DNA of 64,000 nucleotides, from contig NZ_JACAPG010000014.1 in NCBI RefSeq assembly GCF_013385825.1, positions 533,159 through 597,158 on the forward strand, written 5' to 3'. Every line of letters begins with the position of its first letter. Position 1 is the first letter of the stretch. This document shows, piece by piece, positions 23,546-31,373 of the stretch. This DNA is from Pseudomonas reactans. Its GTDB lineage: Bacteria > Pseudomonadota > Gammaproteobacteria > Pseudomonadales > Pseudomonadaceae. Under the pieces are notes generated by a model that made no database searches, was not told where the DNA came from, and saw only the letters and a list, made by a program, of their open reading frames with translations. The translations under genes and the position numbers were made by a program.

Positions 23546-24938
23546 TCGGTTTGTCCTCGTCGTCTAGGCCCAGTCCGTCACCCTGCTCTTCCAACTCGCC
23601 GTCGATCTGCAGGTCAGTACGCTCTGGTGCGATCAGGCCCAGCTTGCGGAGGTACGCCCGAAGATCCGCTTTCGCAAAGCCGCCGTTCTGCCACAAGCCA
23701 ACCAAGGCGGTGATCATCTGCGGATCAGCAGTCAGCTCGACGAACTCCTGATTCACCTGGTAGGCAACCTTCTTGTCAGCAATGCCCATGTAGGCGCAGC
23801 ACCACATGATCGCCCGGGTGTAGGCCTCGCTGACGTTTGCCACGCAACCGGCCAGAACCGAAGTGGATGCCGACTGATCGCCGCGGGACTCCGTTGCGGT
23901 CTTGGCGGCCAGTGACGCCACCACCATCCGGGCACCCAGTTCGATCATCATCTGGTTCTTATCGGCCATTGCCTCCTTGACCAGCGTGTTCGGCGCCGGT
24001 TGCGCGTAGCCGAATGCACCACCCGCCGGCAGCATCATGGGAGCCCTGGAGCCAACATAAACGCCGTTCTTCTCCATCCAGTCGCGCCACTGCTCATCAA
24101 GGCCGCTGATCCACGGCTGAGCCTGACCACACCAGAAGACGCTATCTTCGTAGTCGGCACTGTTCCGGTAATGGCCCAGGTTAATCATGGCAATGTCGTA
24201 GAGCGGCGACTCATCAATGCTTGGGTCGTTGTTCTGCGCGCCAGCGAAGGTGAACGGGATCTCCTTGAGACGCCCCGTGACGCCCTCCGGCCTGAACTCT
24301 TCGATGACGGCCAGTGGCCCGCCACCTTTCGGCCCGGATCGGCGCCAAACACGACAAACGAAACCGTCCTCCTCAAGCGCCAGTTCCCGGTACTGCTCAG
24401 CCGTCTTGTAGCCGAAGCCTTCAGGAATCTCCGGAGACTCGCGCAGCACCACCAGCGTCAGAACGCTGTGACCGTTCACCATGCCCGTGCGCCAGTTGAT
24501 GATGTCTTCGGCGCAATAGGACAGGATCACCGAGTGACCTCCAATGCCGTCGTCTTGGTGATAGTCGACGTAAAGCCCGTGGCGCCCAGCTTCAAGCACC
24601 TTCTCCAGCGTCCCTTGGGAGTGCTGGTAAATGCTCACCCCGGAGCCGTTAGCGTTGTCTTGCAGGTATTCCAACTTCTTCGGGACCGTCAGCGTCGGAT
24701 CTTTGTGGAAGGCCAAGCCCAGCAGCCCGTTACGGGTGTGCCCGGTGGCGTTCTTGAAAACCGCCCGCTCGCGGTAAGCCCGATTCCGGTCTTCGTTCTC
24801 CGGCGACTTGTCGTGCGCGTTGATGTACGGCAGCCGATCGACTACCCGGTGCTGGCCCGCGCAGACGTCGCGAACGGTCGCCCAACGGTCCAGCACTGCC
24901 GTGTATTCCGCCCGCTTGAAGGAGACGTCGTTGCTCAT
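23520..24938 (-). CDS. Portal protein, DUF4055 family
   Basis: A 472-residue protein starting MSNDVSFKRAEYTAVLDRWA. It shows the DUF4055 portal pattern: RAVFKNATGHTRNGLLGLAF, YCAEDIINWRTGMVNG, FTFAGAQNNDPSIDESPLYD and ADYEDSVFWCGQAQPWISGL. The dodecameric portal is the DNA entry and exit channel and docks the terminase. The ATG overlaps the TerL stop as ATGA, which fixes the start although the frame is open far upstream. Confidence 0.9.
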   Translation of the reverse strand: MSNDVSFKRAEYTAVLDRWATVRDVCAGQHRVVDRLPYINAHDKSPENEDRNRAYRERAVFKNATGHTRNGLLGLAFHKDPTLTVPKKLEYLQDNANGSGVSIYQHSQGTLEKVLEAGRHGLYVDYHQDDGIGGHSVILSYCAEDIINWRTGMVNGHSVLTLVVLRESPEIPEGFGYKTAEQYRELALEEDGFVCRVWRRSGPKGGGPLAVIEEFRPEGVTGRLKEIPFTFAGAQNNDPSIDESPLYDIAMINLGHYRNSADYEDSVFWCGQAQPWISGLDEQWRDWMEKNGVYVGSRAPMMLPAGGAFGYAQPAPNTLVKEAMADKNQMMIELGARMVVASLAAKTATESRGDQSASTSVLAGCVANVSEAYTRAIMWCCAYMGIADKKVAYQVNQEFVELTADPQMITALVGLWQNGGFAKADLRAYLRKLGLIAPERTDLQIDGELEEQGDGLGLDDEDKPNGGKPSNP

Positions 24939-26236
24939 CGGGCGTATCCCATTTTGATAGCGGTGACCGGTTTGATGATCGGGTACTCGCGGTGGATGAA
25001 GTAGCCGCCGGCGTCGTTCGCGTGATCGATGCCGGCGGTTTTGTCTGGCTCCCCGTTCGCGCCCCACACTTGCTGCTCCAGGCCATCGGCATAAGTAGGA
25101 CAGGTGAAAGGGTTGATCAAGTAGCGGCGATCCCCCTGCGCATTGCAGAAGACGGCGTTCATCGCATTGATACGGTCCTTCACCGGCGGGTTTGACGCGG
25201 GCGCGATGACCATGAACCCGGCCTGCTTGAGCATGGCCAAGTCGGTGATGCTTGCGTTCACGGATTTGCGTGAGTCGCCAGAGGCATCCGGGTAGATCCT
25301 GATCTCGCACGTCTTCTTGAAGTCGTTGCCGTCGTGCTGCCAGTAGCGCTCTTTGATTCGGCGGATCATGTCGGGCGTGTCGTATCCGTCGATTAGCTCA
25401 TCCACCGCCCTGGGCAGCCCCTGGTCACGTTTGACATGGGTGATCGCCGCCATTTTGCCCACGTTGAAGTCCATCCCGATGAACAGCGGCTCGCCGGGCT
25501 GCACGGTGTCGAAGCATCCGTTGAGCTTGCGGTCGTAGGCGGTGTAGATCGTGCCGGACGTGAGGTTGACGAACTGGCCCTTGAGGTACGCCATGATCAG
25601 CTGTGGCGGATACGACTCCATCAGGGATGCAATGTAGTCATCCGGCAGGTTCAGCTCGTTGTCGAAGGTGCTGGCCTGCACCAGGCCGTACATCTCCTTG
25701 AGCGACGGCTTGTCGCGCAGCTGCTTCACGAACTGCAGGAAGACGAACTTGAAGCCTTCCGGCGTAGTGGTGACATCCACCCCGTTCTTCAGCCCGGGCA
25801 AGTTGTAGCGCATACGGGCGATGATCTTGCGCCAGGCCTGTTGAGCCTTGACGGCAGTAAGAACGTCCAGCTCATCCACCAGGGCATGGCCAATCTTGAA
25901 ACCGACAATCGTCTGCGGCTTCTCCATCGACCGACAGATCACAGTGCCGCGGTACTGCCGGCCGCTGTAGATGTGAACTTCGTGGTTCGCCTGGTTGATC
26001 TTGGTCTTCAGCCCCCAGTCGTAGGCCACCTCATCCATGGTCGGATAAAAGATGTCCCGAATCTGCGGGTAGGTCGGTGCGAAGTAGCCAGCGTTGACGC
26101 CGGGCCACTCCATGAAGTGTTTGCTCAGTGCCGAACAGCCCACCCAGGTCTTGCCTGAGCCGAAGCCTGCAACGAACGCGCGGAATTTGTGAGGCAGCGT
26201 GAGGAACTGAGCCTGCGGAACGTTAAGGCTCGGCAT
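24935..26236 (-). CDS. Terminase large subunit
   Basis: A 433-residue packaging motor. The N-terminal ATPase has Walker A GFGSGKT (residues 24-30) and Walker B HALVDELD (Asp121 and Glu122). The C-terminal RNase H-like nuclease has FIGMDFNVG (Asp256), then YPDASGDSRKS (Asp317 and Asp321) and DHANDAGGY as further acidic metal ligands. The start at 26236 follows GAGGAAGCCGA and overlaps TerS by 14 bp. Confidence 0.94.
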   Translation of the reverse strand: MPSLNVPQAQFLTLPHKFRAFVAGFGSGKTWVGCSALSKHFMEWPGVNAGYFAPTYPQIRDIFYPTMDEVAYDWGLKTKINQANHEVHIYSGRQYRGTVICRSMEKPQTIVGFKIGHALVDELDVLTAVKAQQAWRKIIARMRYNLPGLKNGVDVTTTPEGFKFVFLQFVKQLRDKPSLKEMYGLVQASTFDNELNLPDDYIASLMESYPPQLIMAYLKGQFVNLTSGTIYTAYDRKLNGCFDTVQPGEPLFIGMDFNVGKMAAITHVKRDQGLPRAVDELIDGYDTPDMIRRIKERYWQHDGNDFKKTCEIRIYPDASGDSRKSVNASITDLAMLKQAGFMVIAPASNPPVKDRINAMNAVFCNAQGDRRYLINPFTCPTYADGLEQQVWGANGEPDKTAGIDHANDAGGYFIHREYPIIKPVTAIKMGYAR

Positions 26237-26684
26237 TCGGCTTCCTCGCATCCACCACATCAACCTGGATGCGGGTCGGGATAACTGGTTCGTCGCCAGC
26301 CTCTTCCTTCTTTGAGCGGTTCACGAACATATCACCGGTTTCTTTCGCCGCCTGCTCCAAGATCTGCATGGCCAAACCGATGTTTTTCATCGACTCAGCT
26401 CTCTCCACGAAACGGTTCATGGCGCGAAGGCGAAAGGCACGGTTGGCTATCGGGATCTCGACAGTTTCTTCCCTGAAGCGCTTGCGGCACTCTTCGAAAA
26501 ACGTCTTCCACTTCTGCCCAAGGTCACGACCGGAATACTTCGTTGGGTCGTATCGCTCACACAGTTGGCGGGATACTTCGATGCCGTATTGCTCCTTGAC
26601 GGCCTGACAAACCTGACTGGGGGTGTCGAAGCAGGCCAGGGCTTGGACAATAAAGGCCTTCACCTCATCTTTCAGGGCTGCCAT
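26223..26684 (-). CDS. Terminase small subunit, DUF2280 family
   Basis: A 153-residue protein beginning MAALKDEVKAFIVQALACFD, with TPSQVCQAVKEQYGIEVSRQ forming an HTH that recognises the packaging site. The central part is helical and would form the oligomer; the C-terminus is charged. This matches DUF2280 terminase small subunits of Pseudomonas phages. ATG at 26684 is preferred over an in-frame TTG at 26702. Confidence 0.85.
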   Translation of the reverse strand: MAALKDEVKAFIVQALACFDTPSQVCQAVKEQYGIEVSRQLCERYDPTKYSGRDLGQKWKTFFEECRKRFREETVEIPIANRAFRLRAMNRFVERAESMKNIGLAMQILEQAAKETGDMFVNRSKKEEAGDEPVIPTRIQVDVVDARKPNAEP

Positions 26685-26715
26685 AGATTCGTTTTCCGTC
26701 AAGGGCTGTCAAGGA

Positions 26716-27339
26716 TTAAGCCGACTTGAGCAGACAGGTTCCGCAGGCCCTCGCAATGTTCAATTTCCCCACCTCAGCAGGACTGTTTGCAGCATCCACC
26801 AACGCTTGAACGTCAGGGCTTGCACCGTAGCGGCGGACCACACCGACGAACTCTTCAACGTCATGGCCCTGCAGCTTGATCTTCGGTGCACCGTCTTGGG
26901 TGAATGCTGGTTGACCGTACTTATCGGTCGCGTGAGCCAGGTGATACAGCTCGTGTTCCAGGAGCGCGCAGAACTCGAGGTCGCTGCACTGGGCGCAGTA
27001 TTCGGCAGCCAAGGTGATGATGAAAGCCGGCACATCGCCGAACCAATCACGCATCTGTTGCTCCATCCGTGCCTTCTGCCAACCGCCGGCGCGGAACGCT
27101 ACCTGCTCGGCCTGGCCCAACACTGTTCTTCCCTGCTTCTCGAAGCTCGACGACGCCCACATGATCCGGATGTCTGCATCCAGTAGGTGGGCATGGTCTT
27201 CGTTGTGAATGCTGCCTGTGCTGGCAAGGATCTCGGTTTGGAGCCATTCCCACACCTCAGGTGCAGGTGTTAAACGCATACCTAAGTCCGAAAGCTCGGA
27301 CAACTCAAGAAGTGACGATGGAGGGTATGGCCTATCCAT
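26716..27339 (-). CDS. Putative phage zinc metallopeptidase
   Basis: A 207-residue protein with HELYH (His129, Glu130, His133) in ALLEHELYHLAHATDK, the HExxH motif of zincin-type peptidases. Phage proteins of this kind stand next to the terminase and are annotated as putative metallopeptidases; their substrate is unknown. A Cys pair (CAQC and, near the C-terminus, CGTC) may bind another metal. ATG at codon 21 is an alternative start. It is the first gene of the packaging block. Confidence 0.75.
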   Translation of the reverse strand: MDRPYPPSSLLELSELSDLGMRLTPAPEVWEWLQTEILASTGSIHNEDHAHLLDADIRIMWASSSFEKQGRTVLGQAEQVAFRAGGWQKARMEQQMRDWFGDVPAFIITLAAEYCAQCSDLEFCALLEHELYHLAHATDKYGQPAFTQDGAPKIKLQGHDVEEFVGVVRRYGASPDVQALVDAANSPAEVGKLNIARACGTCLLKSA

Positions 27340-27353
27340 GGATCACCTTGAGC

Positions 27354-27382
27354 TTGAAATAGTGGAGTGTTACCGGTATTGG
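27354..27382 (+). promoter_or_regulatory. Promoter-like element shared by two moron genes (copy 1)
   Basis: TTGAAA, 17 nt and TATTGG, with the sequence TAGTGGAGTGTTACCGG between. The same 29 bp recurs at 27962-27990 with three differences in the spacer. Both copies stand just ahead of plus-strand genes that oppose the late operon. Confidence 0.55.
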
Positions 27383-27415
27383 TGGCGGCTTCAAAAAGTA
27401 AGGAAGCTCAATTCA

Positions 27416-27847
27416 ATGTCTCGCATTAAATGTATTTGCCTTAGCGCTCTCGCAGTTGCAACTCTATCAGGATGCGTTACCGCCCCTACCTGGGTTAACA
27501 GGGGCCCAGTAGATCTAGACGTTTGGAACGGCCTGATGAACTGCTACACCGATGCCAATATCATCGACGGAGAAAGGATGGAGGGTACGCTCTGCGCCAC
27601 GCAGGAATCTGGTTTCTTCGGAGGCGGCGAACCTGAAGTCTATTTCGGGCCATGGAATCGGAAATTCATGAAAGAGTATGCAAGCGCAGCCACTGCTGGT
27701 GTAGCTCAGGACTGGAAGGGCAAAAAGGTGTTCTTGCAATGCGACCCCACACTCGCGAGTGATAACAAAACAGTTGCAAAGCGCTTTTGCAAAGTCACAG
27801 TCAACGATCAGTTACTGGTTAGTGCAACCGTCAAGTACGTGAAGTAG
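27416..27847 (+). CDS. Prophage lipoprotein
   Basis: A 143-residue protein with a lipoprotein signal (MSRIKCICLSALAVATLSGC; Cys20 is the lipidated residue). The mature part has four more Cys and a mixed alpha/beta character (WNGLMNCYTDANIIDGERME, KKVFLQCDPTLASDNKTVAK). The start follows AGGA by about 11 nt. The gene is transcribed against the late operon behind a promoter-like element that is repeated 600 bp further on. A surface-modifying moron is likely, but the family is unknown. Confidence 0.72.
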   Translation: MSRIKCICLSALAVATLSGCVTAPTWVNRGPVDLDVWNGLMNCYTDANIIDGERMEGTLCATQESGFFGGGEPEVYFGPWNRKFMKEYASAATAGVAQDWKGKKVFLQCDPTLASDNKTVAKRFCKVTVNDQLLVSATVKYVK

Positions 27848-27961
27848 AAATAGGCCTCTCAAGCCATCAGGCTCAAAACCCGGCCCGGTAGGCGCGTTCG
27901 ATTGCCTCCCAGTCGGGTTGCTTGGTTGTCGTAAATTGTCTCACGTAAGCCTAAGGCGGCA

Positions 27962-27990
27962 TTGAAATAGTGGCGCGTTGCCGGTATTGG
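27962..27990 (+). promoter_or_regulatory. Promoter-like element shared by two moron genes (copy 2)
   Basis: TTGAAA, TAGTGGCGCGTTGCCGG and TATTGG: the second copy of the element at 27354. It lies 30 bp before the start of the 65-residue gene at 28020. Conservation of the spacer as well as the hexamers suggests either duplication of the whole cassette head or a regulator site. Confidence 0.55.
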
Positions 27991-28019
27991 TAGGTTTCAA
28001 CTCACCAAGGGAGCAACAC

Positions 28020-28217
28020 ATGTCGATTGATATGACCCGCTACAACAACCGCACTGCATCAAATGAAGACAAGCGTGCCTTCGCGGTATCTGCTGCACTA
28101 ACCCTGATTCAGGCAAAGGTTTCTAACGCGCCAACCAATGGAACAATCCTTGAGTCTGAAATGAGCAGCCTCAGCTCTTACGCCGATCAGATTGAAGAAG
28201 CGTTGAAGGTGAAGTAA
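28020..28217 (+). CDS. Small hypothetical protein
   Basis: A 65-residue, polar, mostly helical protein (MSIDMTRYNNRTASNEDKRA at the start). AAGGGAGCAACAC precedes the ATG. No domain is recognised. It shares its upstream promoter-like element with the lipoprotein gene at 27416, so the two are probably expressed under the same conditions. Confidence 0.65.
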   Translation: MSIDMTRYNNRTASNEDKRAFAVSAALTLIQAKVSNAPTNGTILESEMSSLSSYADQIEEALKVK

Positions 28218-28324
28218 TCCATCCGTGCCGCACTCACCTGCGGCACACCTCCCCCCATCTCGTCAATCGACAGAGCGTCGACTAGCTACAAGTCACCCAG
28301 TCGAGAAAACAAAAAGGAGGCGCC

Positions 28325-28885
28325 ATGTTAAGGAAACTTTTAGCAACGCTGTTCGGCCCCAAACCGTCTAGTCGACCCGCTATTAATCGTCAGATCGCCA
28401 CCGAAGCTCCAAACCAGCTCACTGAGTATTTTAGGAACGAGATCGCGGCCTCTCCGCACATCAAGGAGTCGGGGAGGCTCGCAGTTCTGAACGACTTTCT
28501 TCACACAAAAAAACTTGCAGATGAAGAAGCACTTACTACTGAACAGAAACGTGCACTGGGCCTCAATGCCCGAATGAAAATTACTAAAGGGCATCTGGCC
28601 ACCCTTACAGATGAAGGGCTTGCAATCGGGCCAAAGCCTGTACTGCATCGTCTCTACCTAAGAGCCACTCACAAACATTTGCGCAGGGAAGGCATCTCAC
28701 GTATCAAATCTGCTGGCCTCAACAGCTATTCAGTCCTTAGCTGTGGGGATGAGCGCGATTGTGCTTGGTGTAAGTCTATGGATGGAAAGTCGGTAGCCGT
28801 GACACAAGATTTTGATGACTTGGCTGATCAGAGTTGCAGCTGTGAATACTGCCGTTGCACACTGATCGCAAAGATGAAGCGTTAA
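28325..28885 (+). CDS. Cys-rich protein resembling a minor head protein C-terminus
   Basis: A 186-residue protein with an excellent ribosome site (AAGGAGGCGCC). The N-terminal two thirds are helical. The C-terminus carries LSCGDERDCAWCKSMDGKSV and, further on, DQSCSCEYCRCTLIAKMKR. Its Cys spacing and the -W-C-x-S-M-D-G-K- step resemble the metal-binding end of Mu F/SPP1 gp7 proteins, including QQCRSMDKRKF in this prophage's own head protein. Standing alone and opposite the late operon, it is more likely a moron or toxin-like relative than a structural protein (inference). Confidence 0.65.
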   Translation: MLRKLLATLFGPKPSSRPAINRQIATEAPNQLTEYFRNEIAASPHIKESGRLAVLNDFLHTKKLADEEALTTEQKRALGLNARMKITKGHLATLTDEGLAIGPKPVLHRLYLRATHKHLRREGISRIKSAGLNSYSVLSCGDERDCAWCKSMDGKSVAVTQDFDDLADQSCSCEYCRCTLIAKMKR

Positions 28886-28905
28886 CTCATACGGCACGCC
28901 CTGAG

Positions 28906-29097
28906 TTACGAGCTCACCATCCTAGCCGTTTCAGCATGTGCCTGTCCGTGGAGGATAGCCACGACGATGCCCTGGGGCAGGCCTGCTGATCTCGCGGCGT
29001 CCACAGCTTTAGCTATGGCGATATCCAGATCAGCCAGGACCTTGTTGATGTCCTGGCTCATGGGCAACGCATGCCGCAGGCGGGTGACGTTGCTCAT
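28906..29097 (-). CDS. Small hypothetical protein
   Basis: A 63-residue helical protein (SQDINKVLADLDIAIAKAVD, then AARSAGLPQG) with GAGG 7 nt before the ATG at 29097. It lies in the cassette region between lysis-type genes and terminase. A possible regulator of neighbouring phage genes, but nothing in the sequence proves it. Confidence 0.6.
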   Translation of the reverse strand: MSNVTRLRHALPMSQDINKVLADLDIAIAKAVDAARSAGLPQGIVVAILHGQAHAETARMVSS

Positions 29098-29145
29098 CTG
29101 AAAACCTCGCGCCACGACTTGGCGCATTCGAAAACGTGGCGCGGA

Positions 29146-29463
29146 TTACTGCGATACCCGGTTGAGGGCTTCGTCCGCTTTGCCGGCAGCCTGGGCCGCA
29201 GTAGTTGCAGCCTTCGTGGCCTTGTCGGCGGCGGTTCCGGTTTGGCGGGTCAACTCTTCCAGGCGCTTGTCTCGCTCGCCCATGGCAGTGTCGTAGGCCT
29301 TACGAATATCGGTCACCTGGTTGCTCTGGTTCTCGGCAAGAGACCAGTAGGCGACTTGGTAACCAAGAACGGCGCCACCTCCCACAAGCACGACGGCAAT
29401 GGCCCAGACCTCGGCCCGGCGCCACCAGCGGCGTGCGATAAATTCCAATGCGCATCTGTCCAT
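29146..29463 (-). CDS. Membrane plus coiled-coil protein, spanin- or holin-like
   Basis: A 105-residue protein with one transmembrane helix (about residues 18-40, AEVWAIAVVLVGGGAVLGYQ) followed by a long charged and Ala-rich helix (about 45-105). This is the shape of an inner-membrane spanin or a small lysis accessory protein. Its start shares one base with the stop of the preceding gene, so the two are coupled. No endolysin lies nearby. Confidence 0.6.
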   Translation of the reverse strand: MDRCALEFIARRWWRRAEVWAIAVVLVGGGAVLGYQVAYWSLAENQSNQVTDIRKAYDTAMGERDKRLEELTRQTGTAADKATKAATTAAQAAGKADEALNRVSQ

Positions 29464-29834
29464 CAGGCGATCCCCCCCAGCTTAGTGCGCAGGCGGGTGA
29501 TCTCATCACTCTGCTGCGTCACTCGATCAGTGAGTTGAGCGACCTGGCTTGTCAGCGCTTCGATCTTGCCTTCCATGCGGCCGACGGCGGCGGCCAGGTC
29601 GTTCCGCTCTTTCGCGAATTGATCGGCGCGGGCCTCGGCTTCTTTGCGGGCGGCGCGCTCCTGGTTCAGCAACTCGTTCAACCGCTTCAGCGTGCCGATA
29701 TCGGCGCTGTCCATCGCGCGGTCGGTCGCATCCTTGGAAAGGAAGCGGCGCAGCCAAAGCAGGCCGCCCAATACAACTGTGGCGCTACCGCCCAGCCAGG
29801 TAGCTGTGCCTGGGCCGAGGTCAGTTGGGTCCAT
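29463..29834 (-). CDS. Membrane plus coiled-coil phage protein
   Basis: A 123-residue protein. The N-terminal helix spans the membrane (about residues 10-30, TATWLGGSATVVLGGLLWLR) and the rest is a nearly continuous coiled coil (NELLNQERAARKEAEARADQ, then LTSQVAQLTDRVTQ). GGAGTAGTG precedes the ATG at 29834. A shortened paralogue of its first 30 codons lies upstream at 30677-30820. Together with the gene at 29146 it may form a lysis or membrane complex. Confidence 0.65.
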   Translation of the reverse strand: MDPTDLGPGTATWLGGSATVVLGGLLWLRRFLSKDATDRAMDSADIGTLKRLNELLNQERAARKEAEARADQFAKERNDLAAAVGRMEGKIEALTSQVAQLTDRVTQQSDEITRLRTKLGGIA

Positions 29835-29850
29835 CACTACTCCAGAAATG

Positions 29851-29874
29851 AAAAAACCTCGCACGATGGCGAGG
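29851..29874 (-). terminator. Terminator upstream of membrane/coiled-coil gene
   Basis: On the minus strand CCTCGC-CATCGT-GCGAGG followed by six T. It lies 17 bp ahead of the gene starting at 29834. Very similar hairpins stand at 30924-30951, 31601-31627 and 32299-32324. Confidence 0.8.
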
Positions 29875-29966
29875 CTTAAGTTTGCGTGTGTCGCGCTGAA
29901 ACAGCTGAACACCGTGGCATAAAAACAGAATCTTTCCGTGCGGAAAAGCACTTTTCGAAAATGTCT

Positions 29967-30000
29967 TGAGTGCGGATAATGCACTTCCCTACCGCACTCA
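29967..30000 (+). promoter_or_regulatory. 9-bp inverted repeat over a -10-like box
   Basis: TGAGTGCGG (29967-29975) and CCGCACTCA (29992-30000) are exact complements 16 bp apart. GATAAT, a good -10, begins at 29975 inside the repeat. The element stands 35 bp before the plus-strand membrane gene and may be its operator. Confidence 0.5.
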
Positions 30001-30034
30001 TCCTTCAAATTTGGATGACCATTTATCTTGGACG

Positions 30035-30709
30035 ATGATGAATAACAACGGACCCATTGCAGAAGACAACGTCGCGGACTTTCCTGGCCGAGAGCAGAAT
30101 GGCGAAAAGGAGGGTCAGCCGAAACCCGCTACGCCTGAACTTGACGCCGCCCAGGAAGCGCGCATTCGACTCGAAATGAAGCTCCACCGTGAACAATACG
30201 AGGCGGATGAGGTTCAGCGTAAGAAGAGGTTCATGAACAGGCTCGTCATATCGACTGCCGCTGGATTCGTCTTCCTCGTTTTTAACTTCTTATCTCTGCG
30301 CAACCCCGAAATCTACGACGTGGATCCGGAAACACTCAGAATTGTCAACCAAGCCATCAACGCAATCATTCTGCTGACGGTGCCTTTTGTTCTAGGAACA
30401 ATAGGCGCTTCTGCGAGAATACTGATTTCCGACATAAATCCTCAGCACAAAACCGCTTTGATTGTGTCGTCTGGCCTGATGGCCGTTTTTTCATGGGTTA
30501 GTATTAAAAGCGGTGTATTGGTAGCCTTGCTAGCTCCGCACATTGAAAGAGCTAACCTTTCAAAAGAAACCGTTACAACAGGCCAAAGCGATTTCTATAC
30601 CTTGGCATTGGTCGCAATCGCGGTAGGCATGTTTGCGACGAACGTATATTTAATGATCGCGCAAAGGGTTGATCAACTAACACTGCGATCCAAGGACGAC
30701 AGACCTTGA
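30035..30709 (+). CDS. Integral membrane protein (moron candidate)
   Basis: A 224-residue protein with a charged N-terminus and a helical segment (about 30-65), then four hydrophobic stretches (near residues 70-88, 108-128, 136-160 and 190-210). The ribosome site is TTGGACG. It is transcribed against the late operon and flanked by the functional membrane/coiled-coil gene on one side and a truncated copy of that gene on the other, as if it had been inserted with a duplication. No known family. Confidence 0.65.
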   Translation: MMNNNGPIAEDNVADFPGREQNGEKEGQPKPATPELDAAQEARIRLEMKLHREQYEADEVQRKKRFMNRLVISTAAGFVFLVFNFLSLRNPEIYDVDPETLRIVNQAINAIILLTVPFVLGTIGASARILISDINPQHKTALIVSSGLMAVFSWVSIKSGVLVALLAPHIERANLSKETVTTGQSDFYTLALVAIAVGMFATNVYLMIAQRVDQLTLRSKDDRP

Positions 30710-30820
30710 GACACTGAGGAAGTCTGTGGGCTTCCTCAGCAACAGCAGACCACCGAGCAAAACAGTGCCGGTACCGCCAAGCCACGCGAACGTGCCAGGG
30801 TCCAGGTCACTAGTATCCAT
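30677..30820 (-). pseudogene. Truncated duplicate of the membrane/coiled-coil gene
   Basis: An ATG at 30820, after GGAGTGGCG, opens 47 codons beginning MDTSDLDPGTFAWLGGTGTV. The first 30 residues align closely with MDPTDLGPGTATWLGGSATV and the following GLL-L-RK/RR of the gene starting at 29834. The remaining 17 residues are unrelated and read into the 3' end of the plus-strand gene. The coiled-coil part is missing. It is either a broken remnant or a short membrane peptide still made. Confidence 0.65.
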
Positions 30821-30923
30821 CGCCACTCCATAGAGAAAGGTGGCCGAGGTACGACCTGTACAAATAAGTCAGCTCCAGCAGCACTCCCAGTTCGGAGCAA
30901 TGGGTGTGATGGGGCCGAAAACG

Positions 30924-30951
30924 AAAAGGCCCCGCACGATGGCGAGGCCTT
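30924..30951 (-). terminator. Terminator downstream of 31030 gene
   Basis: On the minus strand AAGGCC-TCGCCATCGTGCGG-GGCCTT then TTC, with inner GC pairs. The loop-side sequence is shared with the terminator at 29851. It closes the cassette with the genes at 31374 and 31030. Confidence 0.65.
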
Positions 30952-31029
30952 GAATAGTTGCGCGACCTAAGCCGCGCGGTATTGCTTGGTAGGCCCCCAA
31001 TTATGTAGGCCTGCCGTCTTCAGGGTGAT

Positions 31030-31365
31030 TTAAGCCACAGTGCCGTCGGCGTTGAGATAGTCCCAGCGCATGTACACGGGAATGTTGTAGCTGTCGCTCA
31101 ACTGCATATATACCCCCAGACCCGCAGGAATCATGATGGGCTGAAAAACCTCACCCCCTGTATGAATGATCGGTAGCGTGAATTGAAAGCGATCTGGTGG
31201 CGGGGTCAGTCCAACACTTACGGTGTTTTGGACCCAGGTACGAATGTCATAAAAAATAATGCCATTCACGTTTTGTTGTGGTGTGAACAACGTAGCTACC
31301 TGAGAGGCGCTACCGCTGAACTTTAGGTCGTTTTTGAAGTGTTTGCCAAGTACTCGTACAGTCAT
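31030..31365 (-). CDS. Beta-rich hypothetical protein downstream of Com-like gene
   Basis: A 111-residue protein, predicted to be beta-rich and without Cys (LGKHFKNDLKFSGSASQVAT, then FTLPIIHTGGEVFQPIMIPA). AGGTGACAAA precedes the ATG. It directly follows the Com-like gene (8 bp gap). In Mu, Com activates translation of the next gene, mom; this protein has no visible acetyltransferase features and is not Mom-like. It may be a small virion protein (inference). Confidence 0.6.
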   Translation of the reverse strand: MTVRVLGKHFKNDLKFSGSASQVATLFTPQQNVNGIIFYDIRTWVQNTVSVGLTPPPDRFQFTLPIIHTGGEVFQPIMIPAGLGVYMQLSDSYNIPVYMRWDYLNADGTVA

Positions 31366-31373
31366 TTTGTCAC

